From an uncultured Halieaceae bacterium (GTDB lineage: Bacteria; Pseudomonadota; Gammaproteobacteria; Pseudomonadales; Halieaceae), in the NCBI GenBank assembly GCA_913031575.1, contig CAJWEV010000007.1, positions 1 to 62,016 of the forward strand: a DNA stretch of 62,016 nt, in the 5' to 3' direction. Made by a program: the position numbers and the translations under genes. Positions 35,509 through 44,753 of the stretch are shown in pieces (position 1 is the first letter of the stretch; every line of letters begins with the position of its first letter). The notes under the pieces are model-generated. The model saw nothing but the letters and a program-made list of their open reading frames with translations, was not told the DNA's origin and made no database searches.

Positions 35509-37005
35509 ATGCAAACATCAAAAACACGACTCAAACACCAGATCGTCGTAGGCCTTTTCTCCGGCTCCTTGGCACTGTCGGCCGCTGCTACAGATCAAGC
35601 GCTACTTGATATCCTACTGGCAAACGGTGTCATCACTGAGGTGCAACATGCCCAGCTGACCCAAAAAGAAGATGTGAGCTCAGCTGAAGTATTATCCAGT
35701 ATTGATACTGCTAAACCTCCCGCAAACGAGAGAGACTCCTCCTCGGTTAGCGACGAGCTAACCCTTAGGCAAGTCGCGCTTAATGACAATGTAAAGCGTG
35801 CCATTGATAACGCTGTGGTAAGCGCCGTCGACGCTAACTCGCTGATCAAAGCCAGCTACGGTTCAAAAGGGTTCCGATTCGAAACACGCGATGGAAACTT
35901 CCAAACCAACCTCCAATGGCGAGCGCAGATGCGATACACCAATCCTTACGCGTCCGACCCCAGACAAGCCTCCAATTTCGAAGATAGCGGTAGCTCTAGC
36001 TTCGAGCCACGACGTCTCCGCATGAAAATTGGTGGTCATGGTTTCCAGCCGTGGCTCAAGTACTATTTCGAAGTAGATCTCCAACCTGCGCGCGACGTAG
36101 ATGACAGCTCATCAAAAGCAAGTGCAAGAGTCATCGACTACCGTATCGATCTGGCGAAGTGGGACTGGGGCGGAATCCGTGTTGGTCAGTGGAAGATAGA
36201 TCTAAACCGAGAGCGCGTTGACTCGTCAGGTCGCCAACAGTTTGTAGAGCGGTCAATCGTAAACCGAGCCTTCACTGTAGACCGCCAAATTGGCGTCCAG
36301 CTTCGCGGCCACTTATTCAAGAACACGCCAGCTGACATGCGCTACTACGCTGGCGTATTTAATGGTGAAGGTCGTGGAGTCAGAAACAGTTCAAACGATC
36401 ATCTTTACATGGGCCGCTTACAGTGGAATTTCCTCGGGCGAGATCTTGGCTTCCGTCAGACCGACGTCGAGTTCACGGAGAAGCCAACCGGCTCGTTCGC
36501 GATCGCAGGATTTACTAGCACAAGCGCTTGCACACGCTGGTCATCATCTGGCTGTGGCAATTTAGACGGGTTCTCGAAACCTGCCGATGCAGAGGCTGAC
36601 CAGTTTAGAGTAGAGCAAGCAGTACAGGAGTTTGCTTATAAACATCGAGGTTTCTCGATTCAACAGGAATGGCACCGCAAATTCATTACAGACCGCAGTC
36701 TAAATACTGAAAGCGACATGACTGGCTTCTATATCCAGTCCGGATACTTCTTCAACAATATGTTCGAGTCGTTCCCAGCACCGCTGGAACTTGCTGCCCG
36801 ATACGCTTTCGTGAGCGAGGCCAACAAGTCTGATCGTAGCGTCTACAACGAGAGAGAAGAGTACACGCTCGGGGCCAACTGGTTCTTCTCTGGCCACAAC
36901 AACAAAGTGACGGTGGATTTCTCGCGCTTGACGTTAGATGACGGCCTGCTTGGCTCAAATCACTCAGACAACCGATTTAGAATTCAGTGGGATGTTTCCT
37001 ACTAA
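35509..37005 (+). CDS. Phosphate-selective porin (OprO/OprP family)
   Basis: A 498-residue outer-membrane porin with signal peptide (IVVGLFSGSLALSAAA, cleavage near residue 27). A short N-terminal coiled-coil/helical segment (DILLANGVITEVQHAQL) is typical of this family, and a 16-strand-type barrel ends with RFRIQWDVSY. OprP-like porins pass phosphate or polyphosphate across the outer membrane. The two genes behind it (PiT transporter and DUF47 protein) support a phosphate role. Two Cys residues (SACTRW, SGCGNL) in one loop may pair. Confidence 0.88.
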   Translation: MQTSKTRLKHQIVVGLFSGSLALSAAATDQALLDILLANGVITEVQHAQLTQKEDVSSAEVLSSIDTAKPPANERDSSSVSDELTLRQVALNDNVKRAIDNAVVSAVDANSLIKASYGSKGFRFETRDGNFQTNLQWRAQMRYTNPYASDPRQASNFEDSGSSSFEPRRLRMKIGGHGFQPWLKYYFEVDLQPARDVDDSSSKASARVIDYRIDLAKWDWGGIRVGQWKIDLNRERVDSSGRQQFVERSIVNRAFTVDRQIGVQLRGHLFKNTPADMRYYAGVFNGEGRGVRNSSNDHLYMGRLQWNFLGRDLGFRQTDVEFTEKPTGSFAIAGFTSTSACTRWSSSGCGNLDGFSKPADAEADQFRVEQAVQEFAYKHRGFSIQQEWHRKFITDRSLNTESDMTGFYIQSGYFFNNMFESFPAPLELAARYAFVSEANKSDRSVYNEREEYTLGANWFFSGHNNKVTVDFSRLTLDDGLLGSNHSDNRFRIQWDVSY

Positions 37006-37070
37006 AAAGCACTGACTCGACTAATTCGCAACAATAGGTTTGAACAAACGCTGACATAGGAGCGTCTCAA

Positions 37071-38348
37071 ATGGAAATCATCGCATCACACGGTTTTGTA
37101 CTGCTTACACTTGCCTGCGTGTTTGGCCTTTTTATGGCCTGGGGCATCGGTGCAAATGACGTAGCAAATGCCATGGGCACCTCAGTGGGTTCGAGAGCAC
37201 TCACGCTGAAGCAAGCCATTATCATCGCAGCGGTCTTTGAATTCGCAGGTGCCTATCTGGCAGGCGGAGAGGTCACCTCCACCATTCGAAAGGGGATTAT
37301 TGATCCCACAGTGCTTACCGATACTCCGGAGCTATTGGTGTTCGGCATGCTTTCAGCACTGTTAGCCGCAGCTACCTGGTTGCTCATTGCCAGCATCAAG
37401 GGGTGGCCAGTTTCTACCACACACTCGATCGTTGGTGCCATCGTTGGCTTCGGTGCAGTGGGCATCTCGGTCGACGCAGTAGCGTGGGGCAAAGTAGGTC
37501 AGATCGCAGCAAGTTGGGTGGTATCACCGCTTCTAGCAGGTTCCATGGCCTTTGTGCTGATTATCTCGGTAAGGAAGCTGATCTTTGATCACGAAAATAC
37601 CTTTGAGCGCGCACGCAAGTATGTCCCAATGTATATGTGGATGGTCGGCTTCATGATTAGCATGGTCACCCTACTTAAGGGCTTGAAGCACATAGGCATC
37701 GACTTTGACTTGGGGATGGGATCGAAATTTGTCAATGCGATGGTCATTTCTGCCGTCATCGGTTTGGTTGTCGCCGCTATTGGCGCCGCCCTTCTGCGCA
37801 AAGTCAAAACTACGGGCGACATTAACAGCAATGAAAACATCGAACGTATCTTCGGAATCCTAATGATCTTTACCGCCTGTGGTATGGCCTTCGCCCACGG
37901 CTCCAATGACGTTGCCAACGCAGTTGGCCCCCTTGCAGCAGTTGTAAGCACCGTTCAATCAGGCGGGGTCATCGGCGCCAAAGCTGGGTTACCCTGGTGG
38001 GTACTAGGAATTGGTGCTGCGGGTATTGTCGTGGGTCTTGCAACCTACGGATGGCGTGTTATTCAAACCATTGGTCGAAAGATTACTGAATTGACGCCTA
38101 GCAGAGGCTTCGCAGCCGAGCTTGCAGCCGCATCTACAGTGGTACTGGCATCGGCAACTGGCTTACCTATCTCCACCACCCATACATTGGTGGGTGCTGT
38201 ACTTGGTGTGGGTCTGGCACGTGGTGTTGAGGCGCTTAACTTAAAAGTGGTCGGAGCCATCATTGCGTCTTGGGTAGTGACACTACCTGCGGGTGCCGGT
38301 CTTGCCATTGTCTTCTTCTACACACTGTCTGCTATCTTTGGTGCATAA
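37071..38348 (+). CDS. pit: PiT-family inorganic phosphate transporter
   Basis: A 425-residue inner-membrane symporter for phosphate, with about ten to eleven hydrophobic segments. The duplicated family signature is present in both halves: GIGANDVANAMGTSVGS near residue 26 and AHGSNDVANAVGP near residue 275. The paired SxPxSTTHSI/T elements (WPVSTTHSIVGA, LPISTTHTLVGA) are also seen. GGAG-type ribosome site before the ATG. It lies 65 nt after the porin and 97 nt before the DUF47 gene. Confidence 0.95.
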   Translation: MEIIASHGFVLLTLACVFGLFMAWGIGANDVANAMGTSVGSRALTLKQAIIIAAVFEFAGAYLAGGEVTSTIRKGIIDPTVLTDTPELLVFGMLSALLAAATWLLIASIKGWPVSTTHSIVGAIVGFGAVGISVDAVAWGKVGQIAASWVVSPLLAGSMAFVLIISVRKLIFDHENTFERARKYVPMYMWMVGFMISMVTLLKGLKHIGIDFDLGMGSKFVNAMVISAVIGLVVAAIGAALLRKVKTTGDINSNENIERIFGILMIFTACGMAFAHGSNDVANAVGPLAAVVSTVQSGGVIGAKAGLPWWVLGIGAAGIVVGLATYGWRVIQTIGRKITELTPSRGFAAELAAASTVVLASATGLPISTTHTLVGAVLGVGLARGVEALNLKVVGAIIASWVVTLPAGAGLAIVFFYTLSAIFGA

Positions 38349-38445
38349 GAAGGACGCGGCGCTTTGGCTAGTTGGGAGTTAGCAACTGCTACAAAGTGCC
38401 GTGCTTTCAAGTGCCTGCGAATAAACAAAGCTAAGGTAAAAACGT

Positions 38446-39126
38446 ATGAATGTAAAACCCGCTTTAAACGATGTATTCAGCAGTTCACCGCTCGGACACA
38501 TAGAGCGCCACGCACAAGCGTGTCTAAACTGTGTAAAGCAACTCAGCGCGTACTTTGAGGCGGCGCAAGCCGGCGATTGGAAGAAAGCTGAAAAAGTTCA
38601 GTCCGAAATCGTTCGACTGGAGGGAATCGCGGACGATTTAAAAATGGAAGTCCGAATGAACCTTCCTCGAGGTTTGTGGATGTCGGTTTCGCGTGCTGAT
38701 CTCCTCGATTTAGTCCGCATCCAGGACAAGATGGCGAACGAGACCAAGGACATTGCAGGCCTCTCATTTGGCCGCGAACTGGCGTTCCCCAAAAAGTTGG
38801 ATAAATCACTTTCCAAGTACATCGAAACTGTTATTCAAGCTGCTGAGAAGGCCGTTGAGGTGGTAGCAGAGACGCGCGACCTCTCGAGATCTGCCTTTGG
38901 TGCACGTCAAGTGAAAGTAATCGCAAGTAAATGCGTGGCTATTGAGAAAATAGAGCGCCGCTCAGATAAATCGCAGTTAAAAATCAGAGCCAAGTTGCGA
39001 TACCACGAGGAAAAAATATCACCCGTTGATGCAATGTTCCTCTATCAGTTGCTGTCTCAAATTGGAGAAGTTGCTGATCACGCAGAGAAAGTCTCACATC
39101 GAGCTCAAATTATTGCTTCGAGTTAG
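38446..39126 (+). CDS. DUF47/TIGR00153 PhoU-like protein
   Basis: A 226-residue, helix-bundle cytosolic protein. The FxxSPLGHIERHAQACLNCV start and repeated Glu/Asp-rich helices (EKVQSEIVRLEGIADDLKMEVR) match TIGR00153, a PhoU-like family that nearly always sits beside PiT transporters and is thought to control their activity. Full length. It ends the phosphate uptake operon. Confidence 0.92.
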   Translation: MNVKPALNDVFSSSPLGHIERHAQACLNCVKQLSAYFEAAQAGDWKKAEKVQSEIVRLEGIADDLKMEVRMNLPRGLWMSVSRADLLDLVRIQDKMANETKDIAGLSFGRELAFPKKLDKSLSKYIETVIQAAEKAVEVVAETRDLSRSAFGARQVKVIASKCVAIEKIERRSDKSQLKIRAKLRYHEEKISPVDAMFLYQLLSQIGEVADHAEKVSHRAQIIASS

Positions 39127-39429
39127 TGGCGAGCTTACTGGGTAAACGCTCTCCGAATACGATCTCAAACGGTAGTTAGAACTCGTCAACATCTTTATCG
39201 CTCGTTCTCAGTCCTTTTGGGAGCGAGCGAGTTGAGGGGTATTCCAGTTCATTCACAACCTGTAGAGCGACTCGTCCACCACGGCGAAAGCGACTACATC
39301 GCATTCACGTACATAGGTTCAAAATGACAAAGAGAGCTGACGACTGTGCGTATCACTTATCTCCCTATCTTTAACGCAAGAACCTCATTAACCTGGCTTG
39401 ATGCAGCTTGGTCTCTTGAATAGGTTCTT
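39127..39429. other. 303-nt intergenic region after the phosphate operon
   Basis: The one clear structure is an 11-bp hairpin at 39199-39229 (CGCTCGTTCTC with GGGAGCGAGCG, two G-U pairs). It has no U-run on either strand; it may be a processed or Rho-assisted end of the porin-PiT-DUF47 message. No Pho box or protein gene could be supported. Confidence 0.45.
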
Positions 39430-41226
39430 ATGTTGGACTTCCAACACATCTTGAAACATTACCAACCCGCATTTACCTCGAAATGGCCAATATCTGCGCG
39501 CCTGCTAGGGTCACTTTTAGGCTTCGTATTTGGTCAAAAAATCTTTGAACAGTTCGAACGGACACATCCCGAGTCAGAGGGGCTGACGTTTCCAACGGCC
39601 GTACTGAGATTTTTCAATTTTCGATTTGAGATCAACCAAGCCGGGCTGTCGCATATTCCAGAGCAGGGTCAAGTCATCATTGTTGCCAACCATCCTCTGG
39701 GATCACTCGATGGCGTCGGGCTGCTAGATGCCGTTCTTTCGATCCGACCTGATGCCAAAATTGTGGTTAATGAACTGCTGATGCACATAGAACGGCTTCA
39801 ACCCTTTGCCCTGCCCGTCGATAACATGAGCAACCAAACGTCGCAACAGCAGCTGCGCGCCATCCAATCTCACCTTGCGAGCGACGGCGCCTTGATTATA
39901 TTCCCCGCCGGTGAAGTCTCCCGATTGAGTCTTTGGGGGATTCGAGATGGGCAATGGAACAGTAGCTTTGTACGTCTAGCCCTCCGCTACCGGGCGCCCA
40001 TCGTGCCGGTCTTGGTTCGAGGCAGGAACTCTCGCTTTTTTTATGGCTTGAGTCTCTTGATAAAACCCCTCTCGACGGCGTGGCTCATTCGCGAAATGTT
40101 TAAGCACCGCAATGCTCGTATTTCTGCGCATGTCGGGAGCCCCATTTCATACCCCACCTTGGCCGAGAAGCAAGAACCGGCTCAGGTCATTGCAGACGAA
40201 ATAAAAACACAGGTTTATTCCTTATCCGAAACCTCCGACCTGCCCTCGTCGCATCCTCAACCCGTTGCAAAACCAGAATCGCGCGAAAGCCTCGAAAAAG
40301 ATCTGAAGCAATGTCAGTCGCTGGGCACAACGCCAGACGGCAAAGGTCTGTTTCTGACCACCCAAACCCAATCGCCTGCGATTGTGCGAGAGATAGCACG
40401 CCTGCGTGAAGCTACTTTCCGTCCGGTGGGCGAGGGTTCGGGATATGAACGTGACACCGATCAATTCGACGCGCACTACCACCACCTGTTCATCTGGAGC
40501 TACGACGACCGCGATATTGTTGGCGCCTATCGGCTGGGGGATGCCCGAAAACTGATTGAGCAGGCAGGCGTAGCTGGCCTATACACAAATACCCTTTTTC
40601 ACTTTTCTCCAACAATGACGTCGTACTTCCAGCAAGGGTTGGAACTGGGTCGCAGCTTCGTTCAGCCGAAATATCAAAACCGCTATGCACTTGAGTACCT
40701 TTGGCAAGGTATCGGTGCTTTTGTGCAGAGACACCCGCACATTCGATATCTCTTCGGCTCCGCTTCTATATCAGCTCGGTACGGACACGAGGCCACAGCC
40801 CGCATTGCCCATTTCTACAAAACTCATGTGAACCAACTACCTGTGGATGTCTCACCAAGAACGCCTTTTTGCGTTTCCAATTCATTAGAAGTACAGCAAG
40901 CGAATGAAATGCCTGGCGACGACTTTCAAACCGATCTCACGACACTACAGTCTGCGCTTGCAGCCCAAGATCTAACGATTCCCCTGCTCTTTAAGCATTA
41001 CTCACAAGCAACCAGTAAAGACGGGGTTTCGTTCTCTGCCTTTAATGTGGATCCCGCATTTAGCAATTGTGTGGATGCGTTTGTCATTGCTGATCTAACC
41101 CGATTACTTCCCAAGAAAAAACGGCGCTACCTAGGTGATGATTGGCAACATCGCCCTCTTAAACGGGCGTTGCAAGAGGAGCAGGCATTGCCTCCTGACG
41201 CTTCCAATGTGGCGACGGACAGCTGA
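39430..41226 (+). CDS. olsF: Two-domain acyltransferase of OlsF type (ornithine lipid synthesis)
   Basis: A 598-residue protein joining two acyltransferase domains. The N-terminal part (about residues 50-270) is a PlsC-like glycerol-phosphate-type O-acyltransferase with VANHPLGSLDG (H88, D94) and FPAGEVSRLS. The C-terminal part (about 300-480) is the OlsB/hemolysin-type N-acyltransferase of GNAT-like fold (REIARLREATFRPVGEG, later LELGRSFVQPKYQ). That order is known in OlsF of Serratia, which makes ornithine lipids from acyl-ACP in two steps and is used under phosphate limitation. The adjoining phosphate uptake genes fit that role. Its last 80 residues, including a KKKRR segment, are less conserved. 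Identification is by domain logic, not a search. Confidence 0.8.
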   Translation: MLDFQHILKHYQPAFTSKWPISARLLGSLLGFVFGQKIFEQFERTHPESEGLTFPTAVLRFFNFRFEINQAGLSHIPEQGQVIIVANHPLGSLDGVGLLDAVLSIRPDAKIVVNELLMHIERLQPFALPVDNMSNQTSQQQLRAIQSHLASDGALIIFPAGEVSRLSLWGIRDGQWNSSFVRLALRYRAPIVPVLVRGRNSRFFYGLSLLIKPLSTAWLIREMFKHRNARISAHVGSPISYPTLAEKQEPAQVIADEIKTQVYSLSETSDLPSSHPQPVAKPESRESLEKDLKQCQSLGTTPDGKGLFLTTQTQSPAIVREIARLREATFRPVGEGSGYERDTDQFDAHYHHLFIWSYDDRDIVGAYRLGDARKLIEQAGVAGLYTNTLFHFSPTMTSYFQQGLELGRSFVQPKYQNRYALEYLWQGIGAFVQRHPHIRYLFGSASISARYGHEATARIAHFYKTHVNQLPVDVSPRTPFCVSNSLEVQQANEMPGDDFQTDLTTLQSALAAQDLTIPLLFKHYSQATSKDGVSFSAFNVDPAFSNCVDAFVIADLTRLLPKKKRRYLGDDWQHRPLKRALQEEQALPPDASNVATDS

Positions 41227-41420
41227 CGCGCTATCGTGCCGAGAGGTATTTGCGCGGACCATCGCAGGCCCAATAAACGGGTAAACTGATCTTTGTCGAC
41301 GTGACTAGCGAATTTACCCGATAATCATTGAAATTCGCTGTTGACTGAAACTTAGAACGCTTGAGTTTGTCTCAACAAAACCCCATGTCATTGAGTGACA
41401 TCGCTGTAGGTAAACGATTC

Positions 41421-42377
41421 ATGAACCACACTGCCATCGCCGGTCTCGAAACCTGGCTGAGTCAGCAAATTATTGGCCAGGCTGATCTCGTTAAAAAACT
41501 TCTCATCGCCATTCTTGCCGATGGTCACCTCTTGGTTGAGGGTGCCCCGGGTCTCGCTAAAACCCGCGCTATCAAAATGATGGCCGAGGGCGTTGAGGGA
41601 GATTTTCACAGAGTTCAGTTCACCCCCGATCTTCTACCCGGCGATATAACCGGTACTGACGTTTTCCGACCTCAGTTAGGCACGTTCGAATTTCAGGCAG
41701 GTCCTATCTTTCACAATCTGATTCTGGCCGATGAAATCAACCGAGCACCTGCGAAAGTGCAGTCGGCGCTGCTGGAAGCCATGGCAGAACGTCAGGTTAG
41801 TGTGGGTGGGACAACCTATCCACTCCCAGCGTTGTTCTTGGTGATGGCCACGCAAAACCCCATCGAGCAAGAAGGCACCTACCCTCTTCCCGAGGCACAG
41901 CTCGATCGTTTTCTGATGCACGTCAAGGTCGATTACCCCAACTCGGCAGCAGAACGCGACATTCTAAAATTGGCCAGACGCGAAGCCTCCACCGGCGAGC
42001 AGGTGGACCAACCCGAGGTTTCCGAGGCGGTTATTTTCGCCGCGCGTGGAGAGGTACTGACGCTGCACATGTCTGATGCCGTCGAGGAGTATATCGTTCA
42101 ACTGATTATGGCGACGCGCCAGCCCGCGGCTTACAGCGAGGAGCTGGCCAGCTGGATTGAGTACGGTGCTTCACCGCGAGCAACCATTGGTCTTGATCGC
42201 TGTGCCAGAGCGCATGCATGGTTGCTCGGCAAAGACTTTGTCAGCCCTGATGATGTGAAAGCCATGGCCTACGACGTATTACGTCATCGGCTGGTTGTCA
42301 GCTATGACGGTGAAATAGCCGGCGTAACGGCCGACGACGTCATTGATAAGTTGCTAGACCTCGTTCCTGTTGCCTAA
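41421..42377 (+). CDS. MoxR-family AAA+ ATPase
   Basis: A 318-residue ATPase of the MoxR group, believed to act as a chaperone for the VWA proteins encoded beside it. Walker A is GAPGLAKT and Walker B is LILADEINRAP; the sensor-1 ATQNPIEQEGTYPLPEAQLDRF motif is exact. I set the start at the ATG at 41421, as MoxR proteins begin in just this way before the WLSQQIIGQ segment. In-frame starts at 41361 (TTG) and 41385 (ATG) have no ribosome site. First gene of the Bat operon. Confidence 0.92.
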   Translation: MNHTAIAGLETWLSQQIIGQADLVKKLLIAILADGHLLVEGAPGLAKTRAIKMMAEGVEGDFHRVQFTPDLLPGDITGTDVFRPQLGTFEFQAGPIFHNLILADEINRAPAKVQSALLEAMAERQVSVGGTTYPLPALFLVMATQNPIEQEGTYPLPEAQLDRFLMHVKVDYPNSAAERDILKLARREASTGEQVDQPEVSEAVIFAARGEVLTLHMSDAVEEYIVQLIMATRQPAAYSEELASWIEYGASPRATIGLDRCARAHAWLLGKDFVSPDDVKAMAYDVLRHRLVVSYDGEIAGVTADDVIDKLLDLVPVA

Positions 42378-42386
42378 AACTGGCGA

Positions 42387-43316
42387 ATGACGGACTTTCT
42401 GCCAAAAGGCCACCAAGTATTGGCTGAGCGGTTAATCGAAGGGCGCCACGTGGCTCGGATGATTAACATCAACGCTCAGTCAAAGGCATTGGCGCTCCTT
42501 GCAGGCCGTCGACGCATTCGTCAGCGAGGCAGAGGCGTCGACTTTGAGGAAGTGCGGCTATACGCGCCCGGCGACGATATTCGAACCATCGATTGGCGAG
42601 TGACTGCTCGCTCTGGCGACCCTCACACGAAACTGTTTCAGGAAGATCGAGAGCAACCTATTGTATTGATGGTCGATCTCCGATCCCCCATGTGGTTTGG
42701 CTCAAAGAACTGCTTTAAATCCGTCCTCGCGTCGCACGTAGCATCCGTTCTGGCGTGGGCGGGGTTGGAGGCCGGCGAGCGCGTGGGCGGTATTGCCATG
42801 ACCGATGCTGGCATTTTTGAAATCAAACCACAGCGCTCAAAGCGATCGGTGCTGCGACTCCTGCGTCTACTTGAGTCTGCGCCGGCGCCCGACGTTGCGA
42901 CAACTGACGACAATCCGGCCGTCTCGTGGTCTACCGCTCTGAATCAACTTAAAAACCTGTCCCGACCCGGCGCCCGACTCATGTTGATCAGTGATTTCAA
43001 CGATTTTCTGTCCGAGCCCAATGTTGAAAAGACACTGCGCGACATTGTTGGACACCGTCAGGTCGTATGCTTCAAGGTAACGGACCCGCTCGATGCGACG
43101 CTACCGCCCGCTGGACGCTACGCGATTTCAAATGGGAGTCGTCAAATCAAAATGGATACCTCGCAACAGGCGATCCGTCAGCGATACCAGGTGGATTTTG
43201 AACGCTCACAGCAAGAAGTCATCGACTACCTTCGTCGTTATCAAGTGCCGCTGGTTACCGTCGATACCGACGAAAACCCCAATGAACTGCTGCAGCAGGT
43301 TTTCCCGAAACGATGA
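42387..43316 (+). CDS. DUF58 protein of the Bat operon
   Basis: A 309-residue protein. The DUF58 core is visible in RQRGRGVDFEEVRLYAPGDDIRTIDWRVTARSG (about residues 47-79), followed by a degenerate VWA-like fold (IVLMVDLRSPMWFGS). DUF58 proteins partner MoxR ATPases in cofactor insertion or complex maturation. Begins 9 nt after MoxR; its stop overlaps the next start by 4 nt. Confidence 0.92.
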   Translation: MTDFLPKGHQVLAERLIEGRHVARMININAQSKALALLAGRRRIRQRGRGVDFEEVRLYAPGDDIRTIDWRVTARSGDPHTKLFQEDREQPIVLMVDLRSPMWFGSKNCFKSVLASHVASVLAWAGLEAGERVGGIAMTDAGIFEIKPQRSKRSVLRLLRLLESAPAPDVATTDDNPAVSWSTALNQLKNLSRPGARLMLISDFNDFLSEPNVEKTLRDIVGHRQVVCFKVTDPLDATLPPAGRYAISNGSRQIKMDTSQQAIRQRYQVDFERSQQEVIDYLRRYQVPLVTVDTDENPNELLQQVFPKR

Positions 43317-43768
43317 ACCCTGAAGACCTCATCCAGCATCTCGCCCCCCTGCGAACACCGGATCCCATAGGGTTCTGGCCGCTGGCTCCCGTGTGGTGGG
43401 TGATCGTCGGGCTGCTTGTCATTGCTCTGAGCCTTCTGTGCTTTCAGTGGTTGAAGCGTTATCAACGGAACACCTACCGGCGGGAAGCCCTGAAGTGGCT
43501 GTCTGAACTGCAAGAAGCGAACTCAGATGTGCAAGCACTTAGTAGTGCGCTCAAGGCTACAGCACTTAACGCCTATGAAGCGATATCGGTCGCGAGCTTA
43601 TCCGACGAATCCTGGCCAAACTTCCTCCGCGACTCATGCTCAAAGCTGAGCAGTGATTCATTAGATATCCTATCACGTGTGCACGCACCCAACCCTGGAT
43701 CATTGAGCGCATTGGATTGGCGCGATGCGATGCTCTGGGTGAAACACCACGAGGTGCCACGTGCTTGA
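43313..43768 (+). CDS. DUF4381 membrane protein
   Basis: A 151-residue protein with one strong membrane span near residues 23-45 (PLAPVWWVIVGLLVIALSLLCF) and a helical cytosolic tail. The LIQHLAPLRTPDPIGFWPLAPVWW start is typical of DUF4381. It overlaps the DUF58 gene by 4 nt and the BatA-like gene by 8 nt, so is part of the same translational unit. Function is unknown beyond membership of Bat operons. Confidence 0.9.
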   Translation: MNPEDLIQHLAPLRTPDPIGFWPLAPVWWVIVGLLVIALSLLCFQWLKRYQRNTYRREALKWLSELQEANSDVQALSSALKATALNAYEAISVASLSDESWPNFLRDSCSKLSSDSLDILSRVHAPNPGSLSALDWRDAMLWVKHHEVPRA

Positions 43769-44753
43769 TTTTTTGTGGCCCTGGGCCTTCGTATTGATTC
43801 TGTTACCTGTGGTGGCACGCTTTTTACCTCCGGCCTCTGAGTCACTAGGCGCCGCAATTCGCGCACCATTTAGCGCGCGCTGGCAGCGACTCGAAGGTCA
43901 GGGCCGTCTAGCTTCAAGCGTGAGCTCTGCACGGGTGTTAGGCCTGTTCTTGGCATGGGCGCTCATCGTGGTCGCCATCGCACGCCCGCAGTGGGTAGGT
44001 GAGCCCATCGAACTACCCAACACAGGTCGAGATTTGATGCTCAGTCTGGATTTATCGGGAAGTATGCAAATACGGGACATGCAGGTGGGCAACCGCACCA
44101 TCTCTCGTGTTGAAGCAGTAAAAGCCATCGCCTCAGACTTCACGGAACGTCGCGTCGGTGACAGAGTTGGACTCATTCTGTTCGGGTCAAAAGCCTACGT
44201 GCAGGCGCCACTCACTTTCGATACCACAACGGTGACACAGTTTATCCGTGAGGCTCAGCTGGGGTTCGCCGGTGAAGACACGGCGATTGGTGATTCTCTG
44301 GGACTTGCCATCAAGCGTCTTCGAGATCGACCCGCCGCCTCACGAGTTTTGATTCTACTAACCGACGGTCAGGACACCGCAAGCAGCGTCGATCCCATGG
44401 AGGCCGCAGCGCTCGCAGCGCAACAAAACGTCAAGGTGTATACCATCGGCATCAGTCGCAACTTGGGTACTACCAGCGCCCGCGGCGGTGAAGTGGATGA
44501 AGCCTTACTCCGCGCTATCGCTGAGGCGACGGGTGGCGAGTACTTCCGAGCCCGTGACCCACGAGAGTTGCAGGCCATCTACGGCATCATTGACCAGTTG
44601 GAGCCCGTCGAACAGGACGCCAGCACGTTCAGGCCGCGTCGGTCCCTCGGGTTTTGGGCCATGTTAGGTGCATTGGTCATTGGCAGTCTTGTACTGCTGA
44701 CCGGCGGATTAATTCCCGGCTTATCACGATCTCATCAGGCGGTGAACGCATAA
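43761..44753 (+). CDS. batA: BatA-like VWA-domain membrane protein
   Basis: A 330-residue protein with N-terminal membrane spans (FLWPWAFVLILLPVVARFLPP; a second near residue 65), a VWA domain with an intact MIDAS start DLSGSMQ (about residue 96) and TDGQDTASS, and a C-terminal span (about residues 296-315). It starts at GTG. BatA and BatB proteins expose a metal-dependent adhesion domain to the periplasm and are linked to aerotolerance and envelope stress. One-base overlap with the next ATG. Confidence 0.92.
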   Translation: MLDFLWPWAFVLILLPVVARFLPPASESLGAAIRAPFSARWQRLEGQGRLASSVSSARVLGLFLAWALIVVAIARPQWVGEPIELPNTGRDLMLSLDLSGSMQIRDMQVGNRTISRVEAVKAIASDFTERRVGDRVGLILFGSKAYVQAPLTFDTTTVTQFIREAQLGFAGEDTAIGDSLGLAIKRLRDRPAASRVLILLTDGQDTASSVDPMEAAALAAQQNVKVYTIGISRNLGTTSARGGEVDEALLRAIAEATGGEYFRARDPRELQAIYGIIDQLEPVEQDASTFRPRRSLGFWAMLGALVIGSLVLLTGGLIPGLSRSHQAVNA

